Of a stretch of 64,000 bases of DNA, positions 34,778 through 44,122 are shown in pieces. Origin of the DNA: Bacteroidota bacterium (GTDB taxonomy: Bacteria; Bacteroidota; Bacteroidia; Bacteroidales; Porphyromonadaceae). Position 1 is the stretch's first letter. Each line of letters opens with the position of its first letter. The notes under the pieces are model-generated. The model did not search any database, was not told where the DNA came from, and saw nothing but the letters and a program-made list of their open reading frames with translations. The position numbers were made by a program, and so were the translations under genes. The stretch covers positions 62,001-126,000 of the forward strand of contig JAEWZH010000003.1 in the NCBI GenBank assembly GCA_023395395.1, in the 5' to 3' direction.

Positions 34778-35758
34778 ATGAAAAAGGCCATAATACTGAT
34801 AAATACAGGATCGCCAAAGAGCCTTGAGGTCGGAGACGTACGCTCCTTTCTGGAGAATTTTCTCTCAGATAAACGCGTACTTAATATGCCCTCTATGATT
34901 AGGCTACCACTGGTAAAGGGTATCATTGTCCCGAGTCGAGCGTCCAGATCGAGGGATAAATATGCTCTCATCTGGGAGGAGGAGGGCGCACCGCTTGTAC
35001 TTAGGACGGCAGAACTAGCTAATGAAGTGCAGCGCATCAGCGGTATCCCTACGTTCACTGCCATGAGGTACGAGAAGGACTCAGTAGGACATGCCCTCGA
35101 CAAAGCATCTCAACTTGGATGTGAGGAGGTGGTATTGGCTCCTCTCTTCCCCCACTATGCGATGAGTAGCTATGAAAGTGCTGTGGCTCATGTCGCGGAT
35201 ACTTGGGAAATGGGAAGCTATTCGTTTGAGCTAAAGTGTATTACCCCCTATTACAATCATCCGATTTTCATTGATGCGCTAGCCGAGCAAGTTTCTCGCT
35301 TTGTACAGATGGGAGAACACTTAGTATTTTCCTACCATGGAATTCCTCTCTCTCAGGCGAAGCCTTATCTCGGCAATGTGGAAAAAGACTATGAGAGTCA
35401 ATGCCAAGAAACAACCCGCTTGCTGATGGGGCACCCTTGGGTAAAGGCACTTCAACTTACTTCTGAAGTTGCCTATCAGTCTCGTTTCGGAAGCAATAAG
35501 TGGTTGTCACCAACTCTTGAGGGGCGATTGGACAAACTCCCTAGTGAGGGACACGATAGGGTAGCAGTGATTTGCCCATCCTTTGTCTGCGATGGACTCG
35601 AGACGATTTGGGAAATAGGGATTCACCTAAAGAAAAAGTTTGGAGGAAGTAATCTCTCCCTTGTAGCATGCCCCAATGGATCCCATACGATGGCAAGAGC
35701 AATCGTAGACTTAGTGAATAACCTCGCCACAGGGGCGGATAGATGGATCGCACCATGA
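34778..35758 (+). CDS. hemH: Ferrochelatase
   Basis: HemH inserts iron into protoporphyrin IX, or into coproporphyrin III in some bacteria. The 326 residues start MKKAIILINTGSPKS and carry YEVAYQSRFG-like SEVAYQSRFGSNKW, and FSYHGIPLSQAKPY with the active-site His. The PSFVCDGLETIWEI region has the conserved C-terminal Glu. Upstream heme genes are not in the window. It overlaps the next gene by four bases. Which porphyrin is used cannot be decided from the sequence. Confidence 0.93.
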   Translation: MKKAIILINTGSPKSLEVGDVRSFLENFLSDKRVLNMPSMIRLPLVKGIIVPSRASRSRDKYALIWEEEGAPLVLRTAELANEVQRISGIPTFTAMRYEKDSVGHALDKASQLGCEEVVLAPLFPHYAMSSYESAVAHVADTWEMGSYSFELKCITPYYNHPIFIDALAEQVSRFVQMGEHLVFSYHGIPLSQAKPYLGNVEKDYESQCQETTRLLMGHPWVKALQLTSEVAYQSRFGSNKWLSPTLEGRLDKLPSEGHDRVAVICPSFVCDGLETIWEIGIHLKKKFGGSNLSLVACPNGSHTMARAIVDLVNNLATGADRWIAP

Positions 35759-36459
35759 GCCGACTTTATTTTATACACCACAGTAGCTATCTATGGGTAG
35801 GAGATAGATCTATGATTCTTTGGGATTATTATGGAAAGGGAGAGGTCGCTTCGTTCCTCGCAGAGCACCCCGATAAACGTCTCTACATCATGGTCACACA
35901 CTCTCACGGCGATCACTACTCGCCAATCATCTTTGACACTCCATTTGTCACACACGCTGGAGGTGTAGTGTACATTTTCCATGAGGAACTAAAAGAGACA
36001 ATAAATAGAGAGGAAGTCCACTACCTAGAGACTGGGGAGGATTGGGGAGATAACCAAATAATGGTAAAGGCCTTTGGCAGTACTGATTGTGGTGGAAGCT
36101 TCTATGTAGAGATAGAGGATCAAAAGCTATTCCATGCTGGAGACCTCAATAATTGGCACTGGAACCAAGAGGCAGACGAGGAGTACATCGAGCTCTATGA
36201 GACACATTGGCAAAGGGAACTAGGGCGGCTGACTGATTCTGTCCGCTTGCTCGACCTGCTGATGTTCCCAACAGATCTTCGTTTAGGTCGTGACTATCTA
36301 AAAGGCCTTCGATCGTTGCTCGCAATGACAGAGGTAAAGTATCTAGCTCCGATGCACCTCAACGGAGTGCTCGATCCAAAAGAACTGGAGGAACTATGCG
36401 ATAAATATAGTATTGACTTACTATTGCCTCAACCTCAAACAACTAGGATACTAGGATGA
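35755..36459 (+). CDS. Metallo-beta-lactamase-fold hydrolase
   Basis: The 234-residue soluble protein has the metal motif THSHGDHYS (HxHxDH) near residue 47, a central GDLNNWHWN stretch and a late MHLNG His. It resembles the L-ascorbate-6-phosphate lactonase/UlaG-like side of the MBL fold, but the substrate is unknown. The start at 35755 comes from the ATGA overlap with hemH; an earlier ATG at 35743 would overlap more. It also overlaps the transporter gene downstream by four bases. Confidence 0.8.
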   Translation: MSRLYFIHHSSYLWVGDRSMILWDYYGKGEVASFLAEHPDKRLYIMVTHSHGDHYSPIIFDTPFVTHAGGVVYIFHEELKETINREEVHYLETGEDWGDNQIMVKAFGSTDCGGSFYVEIEDQKLFHAGDLNNWHWNQEADEEYIELYETHWQRELGRLTDSVRLLDLLMFPTDLRLGRDYLKGLRSLLAMTEVKYLAPMHLNGVLDPKELEELCDKYSIDLLLPQPQTTRILG

Positions 36460-37364
36460 AGCTAATAAGGATACTGAAGGACTTCGCCCTATTCTGGGCA
36501 ATGTTGGTGGGGGCATTCTTTTACCCTTGGCTATGGAGGCTGGCTCCTCTCTGTACCTACACACTTTTTGTGATGCTCCTGCTCTCCTATACCAAGATAA
36601 AACCCAGTGATATAGAGGTGACACGTACCCATGTGATTATGTTTATCGTCCAATGGATACTCGGCATCATTTCTTATATCGTGATAGAGCCTTTCGATCC
36701 TCTAGTCGCTACAGGAGTAGCAATGCTAATACTCACTCCTACAGCAACAGCTGCTTCGGTCATCACTGGGATGCTAGGTGGGAATATCGCATTTGTCACC
36801 ACCTACATGATTGCCAGTAATATCGCTATCGCTCTCATCGGGCCAGTACTCATCAGCGCTGTGCATCCAAATACAGATGAAAACTACTGGGCTATGGTAT
36901 TGGCTATCTTTGGCAAAGTATCGACGCTATTAATCTTACCACTTGTCATTGCTTGGGGTGTGAGGTATTTACTCCCAAAGGTTCACGACAAAATGATTAA
37001 GCTAAGTAGCTGGACTTTTTGGATATGGGCTTTTAATATAATGGTACTCATGGGTAGCGCAATTCACACCTTTGTCACTAGCGAACAACTCACCATCAGA
37101 TACACAGGACTCCTCGTATTGATTACGATGATGACTACACTAGCGCTATATTTTTTAGGGGGTAGGTGTGCTTCTTGGACCAGAGAACGAGTAGTCAATG
37201 GCAGACAGACGCTTGGGCAAAAGAATACAGTCTTTGCAATCTGGCTAGCCATTACATTTTTGGATCCCAAAGTTGCCTTCATCCCCACACTATACATAAT
37301 TACTCAGAACATTATCAATTCACTTGAATTAGCCGCTTATCGAAGAAACAATGGCACGGATTAG
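36456..37364 (+). CDS. Bile acid:sodium symporter-family (BASS) transporter
   Basis: The 302-residue membrane protein has eight to ten hydrophobic helices and a BASS-like sequence in the middle (LILTPTATAASVITGMLGG and MIASNIAIALIGPVL), where the substrate site of bacterial ASBT proteins lies. The transported molecule is unknown; bacterial members carry many organic anions. It is translationally coupled to the MBL gene upstream, and the DUF695 frame overlaps its end by 14 bases. Confidence 0.8.
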   Translation: MKLIRILKDFALFWAMLVGAFFYPWLWRLAPLCTYTLFVMLLLSYTKIKPSDIEVTRTHVIMFIVQWILGIISYIVIEPFDPLVATGVAMLILTPTATAASVITGMLGGNIAFVTTYMIASNIAIALIGPVLISAVHPNTDENYWAMVLAIFGKVSTLLILPLVIAWGVRYLLPKVHDKMIKLSSWTFWIWAFNIMVLMGSAIHTFVTSEQLTIRYTGLLVLITMMTTLALYFLGGRCASWTRERVVNGRQTLGQKNTVFAIWLAITFLDPKVAFIPTLYIITQNIINSLELAAYRRNNGTD

Positions 37365-37800
37365 CAAGAATATGACCTCGGTATATCTCTCGGGAGAGCG
37401 AGACGAAAGGATGCTGAGATTTCTACAGATACGAGATGAGATGCCCAAAGCTCTTGCGGAGGGGAAATACCCTATCAGGGTGGATGTCACATGGACTTAT
37501 GATGGAGATAGATCTGGCATGCCGACAGAGGAGATTATTAGGCAAATGACCACATTAGAGGATGCGTTGATTCCCGCACTAGAGAAAAACAATCTCGCTC
37601 TACTAGCCTATCAAGTGACAGGTGAGGGAGAACGCCTATGGTGTTTTTATACACGCAATCTACCTGCATTTCAAGAGACCCTCAATGAATCACTTTCAGA
37701 ACTGCCTCTTTTTCCTCTTGGTTTCTACGCTGAGGAAGATCGTGAAGGTGACGCCTTCAATGAAGTAATCCCATTTATCAGTGAAAAGAAAGAAGTATGA
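37351..37800 (+). CDS. DUF695-like protein
   Basis: The 149-residue soluble protein contains VTWTYDGDRSGMPTEEI and LWCFYTRNLPAF, which fit the DUF695 family of unknown function. The start could be the ATG at 37351, which overlaps the transporter by 14 bases, or the ATG at 37372, which follows its stop; I use the first. It overlaps the substrate-binding protein gene by four bases. Nothing more can be said about its job. Confidence 0.65.
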   Translation: MARISKNMTSVYLSGERDERMLRFLQIRDEMPKALAEGKYPIRVDVTWTYDGDRSGMPTEEIIRQMTTLEDALIPALEKNNLALLAYQVTGEGERLWCFYTRNLPAFQETLNESLSELPLFPLGFYAEEDREGDAFNEVIPFISEKKEV

Positions 37801-38705
37801 AGAAGTTATTATTTGTAACGATTGCGCTGCTCTTTGTAGCGTGCGGAGGAGAGAAAAAGAAAAGTGAGGTACTCAAGGTAGGCGCGATGTCGTCGCTTGA
37901 CTACATCCCTTACGTACTGGCGAAGCAACTTGGCTACACAGATAGCTTGGGCGTGAATTTGGAGATTGTCAAGTTTTTCTCCGCCAATGATCGAGATGCA
38001 GCTTTTCGTAGCGGACAAGTAGATGGCACGATCACAGACTACACGGGAGCTGCTATTCAGCATGCCGCCGGTTTACCTCTAGCACTCGTAGTCAAGCACG
38101 ATGGATACTTCGAGATGATGGCTCAACCTACCATAACATCAATGGCAGACCTAAAGGGTAAAAATGTATCTGTATCTCGCAATACAGTCATCGAATACAC
38201 TACAGACAAGATGCTAGAGGCAGCCGGAATTTTACCTAATGAGGTGGAGAAACCAGAAGTCAATAAGATTCCCCTCCGCATGGAGATGATGGTAGGGGGT
38301 GAAGTAGATGCTTCTGTATTTCCGGATCCTTTCATTACGATTTCTAAGGCAAAGGGATTTGTTTCGTTGGGCTCTACTCGAGATTTGGGAATTTCTGTGA
38401 CAGGTACTATATTTAGCCAGAAAGCATTAGAAGAAAAAGGAACTGCCATCGAGGCGCTTCTAGAGGCATATAATCTAGCTGTAGACTACATCAACTCACA
38501 TCCTCGAGAGGAATGGCAGGAGATATTGGCAGAGGAGGCTGGTATTCCAACCGAGCTAGTACACCAAGTGATACTACCCACTTATACCCATGCTGAACTC
38601 CCAAGTCAAAAAGATATTAAAGAGACCATCGAGTGGCTCAAGGCTAAAGAGCTTGTACCTGTAAACTATAAGGGAGAGGGGTTGGTGTACAGTGGTATCT
38701 ATTAA
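37797..38705 (+). CDS. ABC transporter substrate-binding lipoprotein, NMT1/ThiY-like
   Basis: The 302-residue lipoprotein (lipobox LLFVAC, Cys16) resembles NMT1/THI5-like and sulfonate-binding proteins. It has the opening LKVGAMSSLDYIPYVLAKQLGY, then FRSGQVDGTITDYTGA and LKGKNVSVSRNTVIEYTTDKML. Such proteins bind thiamine precursors, sulfonates or nitrate-like ligands. The gene string starts with two thiamine genes, so a pyrimidine precursor of thiamine is a reasonable guess but not shown. It is followed by an ATPase and a permease that overlap one another. Confidence 0.8.
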   Translation: MKKLLFVTIALLFVACGGEKKKSEVLKVGAMSSLDYIPYVLAKQLGYTDSLGVNLEIVKFFSANDRDAAFRSGQVDGTITDYTGAAIQHAAGLPLALVVKHDGYFEMMAQPTITSMADLKGKNVSVSRNTVIEYTTDKMLEAAGILPNEVEKPEVNKIPLRMEMMVGGEVDASVFPDPFITISKAKGFVSLGSTRDLGISVTGTIFSQKALEEKGTAIEALLEAYNLAVDYINSHPREEWQEILAEEAGIPTELVHQVILPTYTHAELPSQKDIKETIEWLKAKELVPVNYKGEGLVYSGIY

Positions 38706-39309
38706 AGATTTATCATACTCCTATCACAGTCGTGGAGGTATTACCAAGGCAATAGAACGCTTCAACTGCTCTATCGCCGATGGTGAGGTGCTCGGACTTA
38801 TCGGAGCTTCGGGTAGTGGTAAGTCTACCCTTCTACATATTCTAGCTGGGATACTTCAGGATTATGAGGGAGAAGTACTAATCAATGGGAATGAACCCAA
38901 TCCTAGGGTGCATTCCATTGCCCTTGTACCACAACACTTCGGACTATTGCCTTGGAAAAGTGTAAAGGAGAATATTCTCCTGCCTAAGAGCTTTGGGAAA
39001 GAATGCCCTCGAGCCTCAAAATTACCTAAGATAGTAGAGCAGCTCGAAGTGGCGCATTTACTGAGTAGATACCCCAGCCAATTGTCAGGTGGGCAGAAGC
39101 AACGAGTGGCGTTGGCAAGAGCCTTTGTACAATCTCCTGATTTGCTTCTGATGGATGAGCCTTTCTCCGCACTTGACACAGAGACAGCAGCAAAAGGGAG
39201 GGCTTTTTTTCGATCTTTCCAAGAGGAATTAGGGATAACTACCATTCTCGTGAGCCACAATCCACAGGAGATTGACTCGCTCACTAATAGAGTGCAGCAC
39301 ATGCGATGA
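38692..39309 (+). CDS. ABC transporter ATP-binding protein
   Basis: This 205-residue ATPase drives the importer. It has Walker A GASGSGKST, Q-loop LVPQHFGLLPW, signature LSGGQKQR, Walker B LLLMDEPFSALD and the switch His in LVSHNP. The probable start is a GTG at 38692, inside the end of the binding-protein gene (14-base overlap). At just over 200 residues it is a short member of the TauB/SsuB/ThiZ type. The overlap with the permease gene is four bases. Confidence 0.88.
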   Translation: MVSIKDLSYSYHSRGGITKAIERFNCSIADGEVLGLIGASGSGKSTLLHILAGILQDYEGEVLINGNEPNPRVHSIALVPQHFGLLPWKSVKENILLPKSFGKECPRASKLPKIVEQLEVAHLLSRYPSQLSGGQKQRVALARAFVQSPDLLLMDEPFSALDTETAAKGRAFFRSFQEELGITTILVSHNPQEIDSLTNRVQHMR

Positions 39310-40079
39310 GAAGAGAAGGACGTAAGATACTCTACCGTATAGTGGTAGGTGCATTGTTGATTAACTTATTATGGTTAATGGGTTATCTCCTGCTCGGGGA
39401 TCGCATCATCGCAGCACCTCACAAGGTTTACAGCCATCTCCCAGAGCTTCTCTCTAGTGGTATGGCTGGCCACTTATGGGCAAGCCTTAGAAGGCTACTC
39501 ATAGGGTTACCCATTGCGCTCATTATAGGCATCCTCATTGCTTGGCTTATGTATAGATGGCGTGGGATGGGTCGGATCATGAGTGCCTTTACTTATCTCG
39601 CTTACCCTATTCCCAAACTGGCACTTCTCCCAATAGTGATGCTCATTGCGGGGCTAGGAGATAGTGGGAAGGTAACAATGATTGTGCTCATCATACTCTT
39701 TCAGGTGATTGTCAATGTGCGGGATAGTCTCGCTAATATCCCTCGTGAGAGCTTTCTCATCACCACGTCCCTTGGGGCTAGTCCATGGCAATTATTCTAC
39801 CACGTACTTATTCCTGCGACATTGCCTGATATCCTATCCACGCTCAGGGTTGCGATAGGCACCTCTATATCTGTATTGTTTGTCACTGAGACCTATGGTA
39901 CCGACAAAGGCATGGGTTACTTTATCATTGACTCATGGATGCGATTTGACTACCTTGATATGTATGGGGGGATTATAGTACTGAGCATTGCAGGTTTTAT
40001 CCTATTTGTTCTAACAGATTTACTAGAATTGTGGTTTTGTCGCTGGAGAGAACCCAATATTTATCATCAACATAATTAA
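39306..40079 (+). CDS. ABC transporter permease (SsuC/TauC/ThiX-like)
   Basis: The 257-residue inner-membrane protein has six hydrophobic helices and the EAA-like loop (LITTSLGASPWQLFYHVLIPATLPDIL) typical of this permease group. It pairs with the ATPase and binding protein upstream. Its ATG at 39306 overlaps the ATPase gene by four bases. The substrate is as uncertain as for the binding protein. Confidence 0.9.
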   Translation: MRREGRKILYRIVVGALLINLLWLMGYLLLGDRIIAAPHKVYSHLPELLSSGMAGHLWASLRRLLIGLPIALIIGILIAWLMYRWRGMGRIMSAFTYLAYPIPKLALLPIVMLIAGLGDSGKVTMIVLIILFQVIVNVRDSLANIPRESFLITTSLGASPWQLFYHVLIPATLPDILSTLRVAIGTSISVLFVTETYGTDKGMGYFIIDSWMRFDYLDMYGGIIVLSIAGFILFVLTDLLELWFCRWREPNIYHQHN

Positions 40080-40091
40080 TTCATTATTCCT

Positions 40092-41108
40092 ATGAAACGA
40101 ATGCTAACTTTTGCTCTGATTGCCTTACTAGGCACCCTTTCAGCAGCAGCACAGAAGAAAGAGACCTTTGCCGATAGGATCACTGTTGCAGGCTATGGGA
40201 TGATCACTGCCGATCTAACCATGCCTTCGTCAGGTAAGACTATCAGCTCCTTCTCCGTTCCAAGGCTAGAGCTACTTGGATCCGCCGACATCACAAAAAA
40301 TTGGAAAATGGGACTCACCATCCAGTTTAATAGTCCTGTGATGCTCAAGGATATGTATATGCAATATACCTTCGTACCCCAGTTTAGGATAAAGGTAGGG
40401 CAATTCAAAACCCCTTTCTCTCACGAAAATCAAGTAGCACCATTCCTCAATCCGACGGCTGTCGGAGGCACAAACCCTATCGTTTACTTCGCCGGTATTG
40501 GGATGGATCCCCTATACTCTGGCACAGCTGGACGTGATATAGGGGTTGATTTCTCTGGCGATTTATGGGATAATACCGTTACCTATCGCCTCATGGTGCT
40601 CAATGGCAAGGGGATGAATACTAAAGATATAAAGCTAGGCAAGAGCTTTGGTGGATCGCTCTACATACGTCCGATCCAAGGCTTATCTCTCCACACCTCC
40701 TATATGGGTGGCGAGCATATTGCGATGGGTGCTGACAAAGGAATCAAGGTCGGAGAACTCTATACTCGCCATAGAGTGAGCGCAGGAATTATTGCTGACT
40801 ACAAACCCATCAGTTTAATGGCTGAGTACTTATATGGCAAGGATAATAGTATAGAAGGGATGGGAGCTTACCTTACAGCCACAGTGCATCTCCCAAAGAG
40901 ATACGATATTGTGATCAGTGGCGACTACCTCAAGACCGATATGAATTTCAACGATGCGTCACTCACTAGTGCTACACTGGGGGTCAACAAATGGTTTTAC
41001 GGCAATTGCCGTGCCCAGCTCTTCTACACCTACACAGTACCTTCAGAGATGATGCATTTAGGGCAAAAGGGGCACCAGATCCGTGCACAGCTACAGTTTG
41101 CTTTCTGA
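40092..41108 (+). CDS. Outer-membrane porin (OprO/OprP-like)
   Basis: The 338-residue protein has a signal peptide (MLTFALIALLGTLSAAAQ), alternating beta strands throughout and a final strand ending HQIRAQLQFAF, with the terminal Phe of outer-membrane proteins. QFRIKVGQFKTPFSHENQ and the general layout suit the phosphate-selective porin O/P superfamily found in Bacteroidota. It lies twelve bases after the ABC permease and may provide the outer-membrane step for the same substrate. A bidirectional hairpin follows at 41133-41175. Confidence 0.8.
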   Translation: MKRMLTFALIALLGTLSAAAQKKETFADRITVAGYGMITADLTMPSSGKTISSFSVPRLELLGSADITKNWKMGLTIQFNSPVMLKDMYMQYTFVPQFRIKVGQFKTPFSHENQVAPFLNPTAVGGTNPIVYFAGIGMDPLYSGTAGRDIGVDFSGDLWDNTVTYRLMVLNGKGMNTKDIKLGKSFGGSLYIRPIQGLSLHTSYMGGEHIAMGADKGIKVGELYTRHRVSAGIIADYKPISLMAEYLYGKDNSIEGMGAYLTATVHLPKRYDIVISGDYLKTDMNFNDASLTSATLGVNKWFYGNCRAQLFYTYTVPSEMMHLGQKGHQIRAQLQFAF

Positions 41109-41132
41109 TACCTCTCCTGACATAGAATATTG

Positions 41133-41175
41133 AACGAGTGCCCACAATCTACCTAGTAGGCTGTGGGCACTCGTT
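41133..41175. terminator. Bidirectional terminator between porin and OMP genes
   Basis: AACGAGTGCCCACA (41133-41146) and TGTGGGCACTCGTT (41162-41175) form a perfect 14-bp stem around a 15-base loop. It lies between two converging genes, 24 bases past the porin stop and 22 bases past the OMP stop on the other strand. Confidence 0.85.
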
Positions 41176-41197
41176 GTATAAAAGAAAGTATTATCAA

Positions 41198-43918
41198 TTA
41201 GAAACGACCACGTCCACCACCAGGGCCAAATCCACGTCTAGGCTGGCTTGGGTCACTGGCTACAACACCACCTCCCATGTTATTGAATCGATAGGTAAAG
41301 GAGAGCATCACATACGAAGTGATTCCATTATACTCCCTGTCTACGATACTATTGGCTGTGATACGGCGTTGAAAATTGGTGCGCTGTTGCAATATGTCGT
41401 ATGCCGATAGCTCAATCGTTGCATTTTTACCCTTGAGAAATGACCAACTGATAGAGGTATCCCAAAGCCAAAAGTTACGCTTGATGCCATCATCATATCC
41501 TTTTGCATCTTGATAAGTCAACTTAGTATTGAGTGAAATATTACCTGGGATTGTGAATATTGCCTCCCCATAGGTATTATAATCCCAGGTACGCCTATCA
41601 AGCTGAGTAGAAAAGCTATTTGTCACATCTTGAACAGCGAGAAATCCACCCACCGTAGCCTGAACCCAAGAGCCATTCCACGAGATACGCTGAGAGAGAT
41701 TGGGTTGCCATACATCCGCCGTATTGAGCTCCCCATTGACAAAGCCCTTATCCTTAGAGTACATCAGATGACCAAAGGTAAAGCTTGTCCATTTGGAGCG
41801 AGCACCTCCAATCGGAGTGTTAATCATAAAGCCAGCTCGGAGACTTTGGTTACCATCTATATTATCATAGGTGGTTATGCGCACGCCTGTAGCTGGATCG
41901 ATCGTCTGCTTAGAAGCAACGCCATTCTGAGTGTAGCTCCATCCTCCATTGAGACTAAAGGTCTGGCGTGCAGATCGCCTGTTAAAGTTGGTATTGACCC
42001 ACACATTGTGAGAGAAAGAGGGAAGTAGGTCGGGATTTCCTTTGACCTGCGCCAAAGGAGAGAGGATAATCGTAGCAGGATTGAGCTGCTCCATAGTTGG
42101 TTGGGAAGTACGACCATTGTAAAATAGATTGAAAGTGAGGGAGTCAGTAGGACGAATATCCATGATCACACTTGGGGAGTAGTTCCACACTGTGCGCTCC
42201 TTATCAAAATTTACTACCCCTCCCTGACTAGAAACAGTATGGGTATAAGTAGGATTGGCGCTAAAGCCTGCCGAGATACTACTTTTGCCAAAGCTATATC
42301 TTAGCCTAGTCTGTATCTGTTGGGTAAGAGATGTATTTTGTGAACCACGAGAATAATCAGTATCGAGAAGTGTGTAGAGCCCACCTGCATCCTTATTGTA
42401 AGTGGATTGATTACTTTCTCTCTTGTTGTAATCCAAATGATAACCCACCTGTAGAGCCCACCGCTTATTAAATGGTTCGAGATAAGATACTCGTGAACTA
42501 ATACGGAAGCTATTACTAAAATTATCGTTGTACTGATCCATCAGCTGATCAGTATTTCCATTAAAGAAGCGTGTCACAGAATTATTGAATCCATCACCTC
42601 TATTATCGCTGTAGTTCGTGAAAAACTGTGTATATAGATTGCGTCCGAGGTCATTGAAAGTCTGGCTAAAGTGTAGACGAGCATTAAGATCGTACCCCTG
42701 ACTCTTCGATGAAGTCACTGAAGTACCCTCATTGATCTGACTACCTAGATTATTGACCGTCTCAAAGCTGGTATTTCCATTGCTATTGCCCCAATTAAAC
42801 TGTACCGAAGGCTCAAAGATAAGCATAGTCTTTTTGGAAGGATTCCATTCAATACGGCTATTGGCTCCAGCTCTTTGATTGCGATTAAAGCTATAGCTTT
42901 GTTCATTCTCAACATTTCTACTCTCGCCACCCAATAGCTGTTCGGTACGCACCCTGCCACTATTGATGTTGTCTCTGCTATCCAGAGAGGCTTCGGCAGT
43001 TACCTTGAGTGTCTTATTGAGGAATACATTGTCGTAATTGGTGCCGATACGTCGAGTGACACGATCACCACGACCTCTTTGGACACCATCCGTATTATTC
43101 AACTCCCCGATAATCGTATAGCGAGCATCTTTATTGAATATATTCATCAACAAATTGGTTCGATAGCGCTCCATCGTTCCATATCCCGCTGTAGCATTGG
43201 TGATTACACCTTTCTTTTTATCCTCCTTTATCTCGAGATTAAGCACCTTCACTTTATCTCCATCATTCATTCCAGTGAGACGGGTCTCCTCAGACTTCTT
43301 GTCTACCACCTGTAGGTTTTTAATCATATCAGATGGGAGATTGCGTGTCGCCATCTGAGGGTCATTGCTAAAGAAGTCCCTACCATCCATCTCGATACGT
43401 TCAATAGCCTCCCCGTTATAAGATATCTTACCTTCATCGTCTACCTCCATCCCAGGGATACGGCGAAGTAGCTCCTCCAGATTGGCGCCTTGTCGAGTTT
43501 TAAATGCGCTAGCGTTAAATTGTATAGTATCCTGCTTGACGGTCACGGGGTTGGCTTGAGCAGTCACCTCAACCACATCCAAGCGAGTCACTGCCTCCTC
43601 AAGCTCAATACTCCCCATCTCCAGATCACTACCATTGACTGAAATATTGTGGTAGACGGGCGACATGCCCATAAAGGCGACATGCAGGATATACTTTCCA
43701 TCCTTTATCCCTGTAATATCATATCTTCCAGTAGTCCCGGTAGAAGCTCCTTTTACAAAAGTCGAATCAGGGACTGCCAGCACTCTTATCGCAGCACCTA
43801 TTACGGCCTCCCCTGTTTGCTTTTCTATGACTTTTCCTTTAATAGAATACGTGGTCTGAGCTCCAGCACTTATGCCAACAAGCATACTCACCACAATAAT
43901 TATTAACCAACGTCGCAT
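41198..43918 (-). CDS. CarboxypepD-regulatory/TonB-receptor-like outer-membrane barrel protein
   Basis: The 906-residue protein has a signal peptide (WLIIIVVSMLVGISAGAQ), a CarboxypepD-like beta-sandwich domain at about 25-105 (YSIKGKVIEKQTGEAVIGAAI), a plug-like region about 125-230 with ELLRRIPGMEVDDEGKISY, and a large barrel of the OMP_b-brl_3 type. The tail is Gly/Arg-rich (RRGFGPGGGRGRF), which is not a usual outer-membrane ending and may be disordered. The start is the ATG at 43918. No TonB-box substrate clue is visible, and no SusD-type partner lies beside it. Confidence 0.85.
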   Translation of the reverse strand: MRRWLIIIVVSMLVGISAGAQTTYSIKGKVIEKQTGEAVIGAAIRVLAVPDSTFVKGASTGTTGRYDITGIKDGKYILHVAFMGMSPVYHNISVNGSDLEMGSIELEEAVTRLDVVEVTAQANPVTVKQDTIQFNASAFKTRQGANLEELLRRIPGMEVDDEGKISYNGEAIERIEMDGRDFFSNDPQMATRNLPSDMIKNLQVVDKKSEETRLTGMNDGDKVKVLNLEIKEDKKKGVITNATAGYGTMERYRTNLLMNIFNKDARYTIIGELNNTDGVQRGRGDRVTRRIGTNYDNVFLNKTLKVTAEASLDSRDNINSGRVRTEQLLGGESRNVENEQSYSFNRNQRAGANSRIEWNPSKKTMLIFEPSVQFNWGNSNGNTSFETVNNLGSQINEGTSVTSSKSQGYDLNARLHFSQTFNDLGRNLYTQFFTNYSDNRGDGFNNSVTRFFNGNTDQLMDQYNDNFSNSFRISSRVSYLEPFNKRWALQVGYHLDYNKRESNQSTYNKDAGGLYTLLDTDYSRGSQNTSLTQQIQTRLRYSFGKSSISAGFSANPTYTHTVSSQGGVVNFDKERTVWNYSPSVIMDIRPTDSLTFNLFYNGRTSQPTMEQLNPATIILSPLAQVKGNPDLLPSFSHNVWVNTNFNRRSARQTFSLNGGWSYTQNGVASKQTIDPATGVRITTYDNIDGNQSLRAGFMINTPIGGARSKWTSFTFGHLMYSKDKGFVNGELNTADVWQPNLSQRISWNGSWVQATVGGFLAVQDVTNSFSTQLDRRTWDYNTYGEAIFTIPGNISLNTKLTYQDAKGYDDGIKRNFWLWDTSISWSFLKGKNATIELSAYDILQQRTNFQRRITANSIVDREYNGITSYVMLSFTYRFNNMGGGVVASDPSQPRRGFGPGGGRGRF

Positions 43919-44050
43919 TAGTGAACACATAATTTAATTTGTAACATCATTTCAATAGATAAGACATTGTCAAGGGAACTTCGTTTAATCTCAAAATACT
44001 TATTTGACTATAAAAAAGCAATGATAGCAGATACAGACCCAATTAACAAC

Positions 44051-44097
44051 AATAATCCTCACCTATTCACTTGGGAATTGGAAAGGTGAGGATTATT
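44051..44097 (-). terminator. Terminator after the FHA gene
   Basis: AATAATCCTCACCT (44051-44064) and AGGTGAGGATTATT (44084-44097) form a perfect 14-bp stem. It stands 25 bases beyond the FHA gene stop on the minus strand, upstream of the outer-membrane gene, so it separates the two transcripts. Confidence 0.8.
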
Positions 44098-44122
44098 ATT
44101 ATATCTCAAAGTCAAAATTTAG

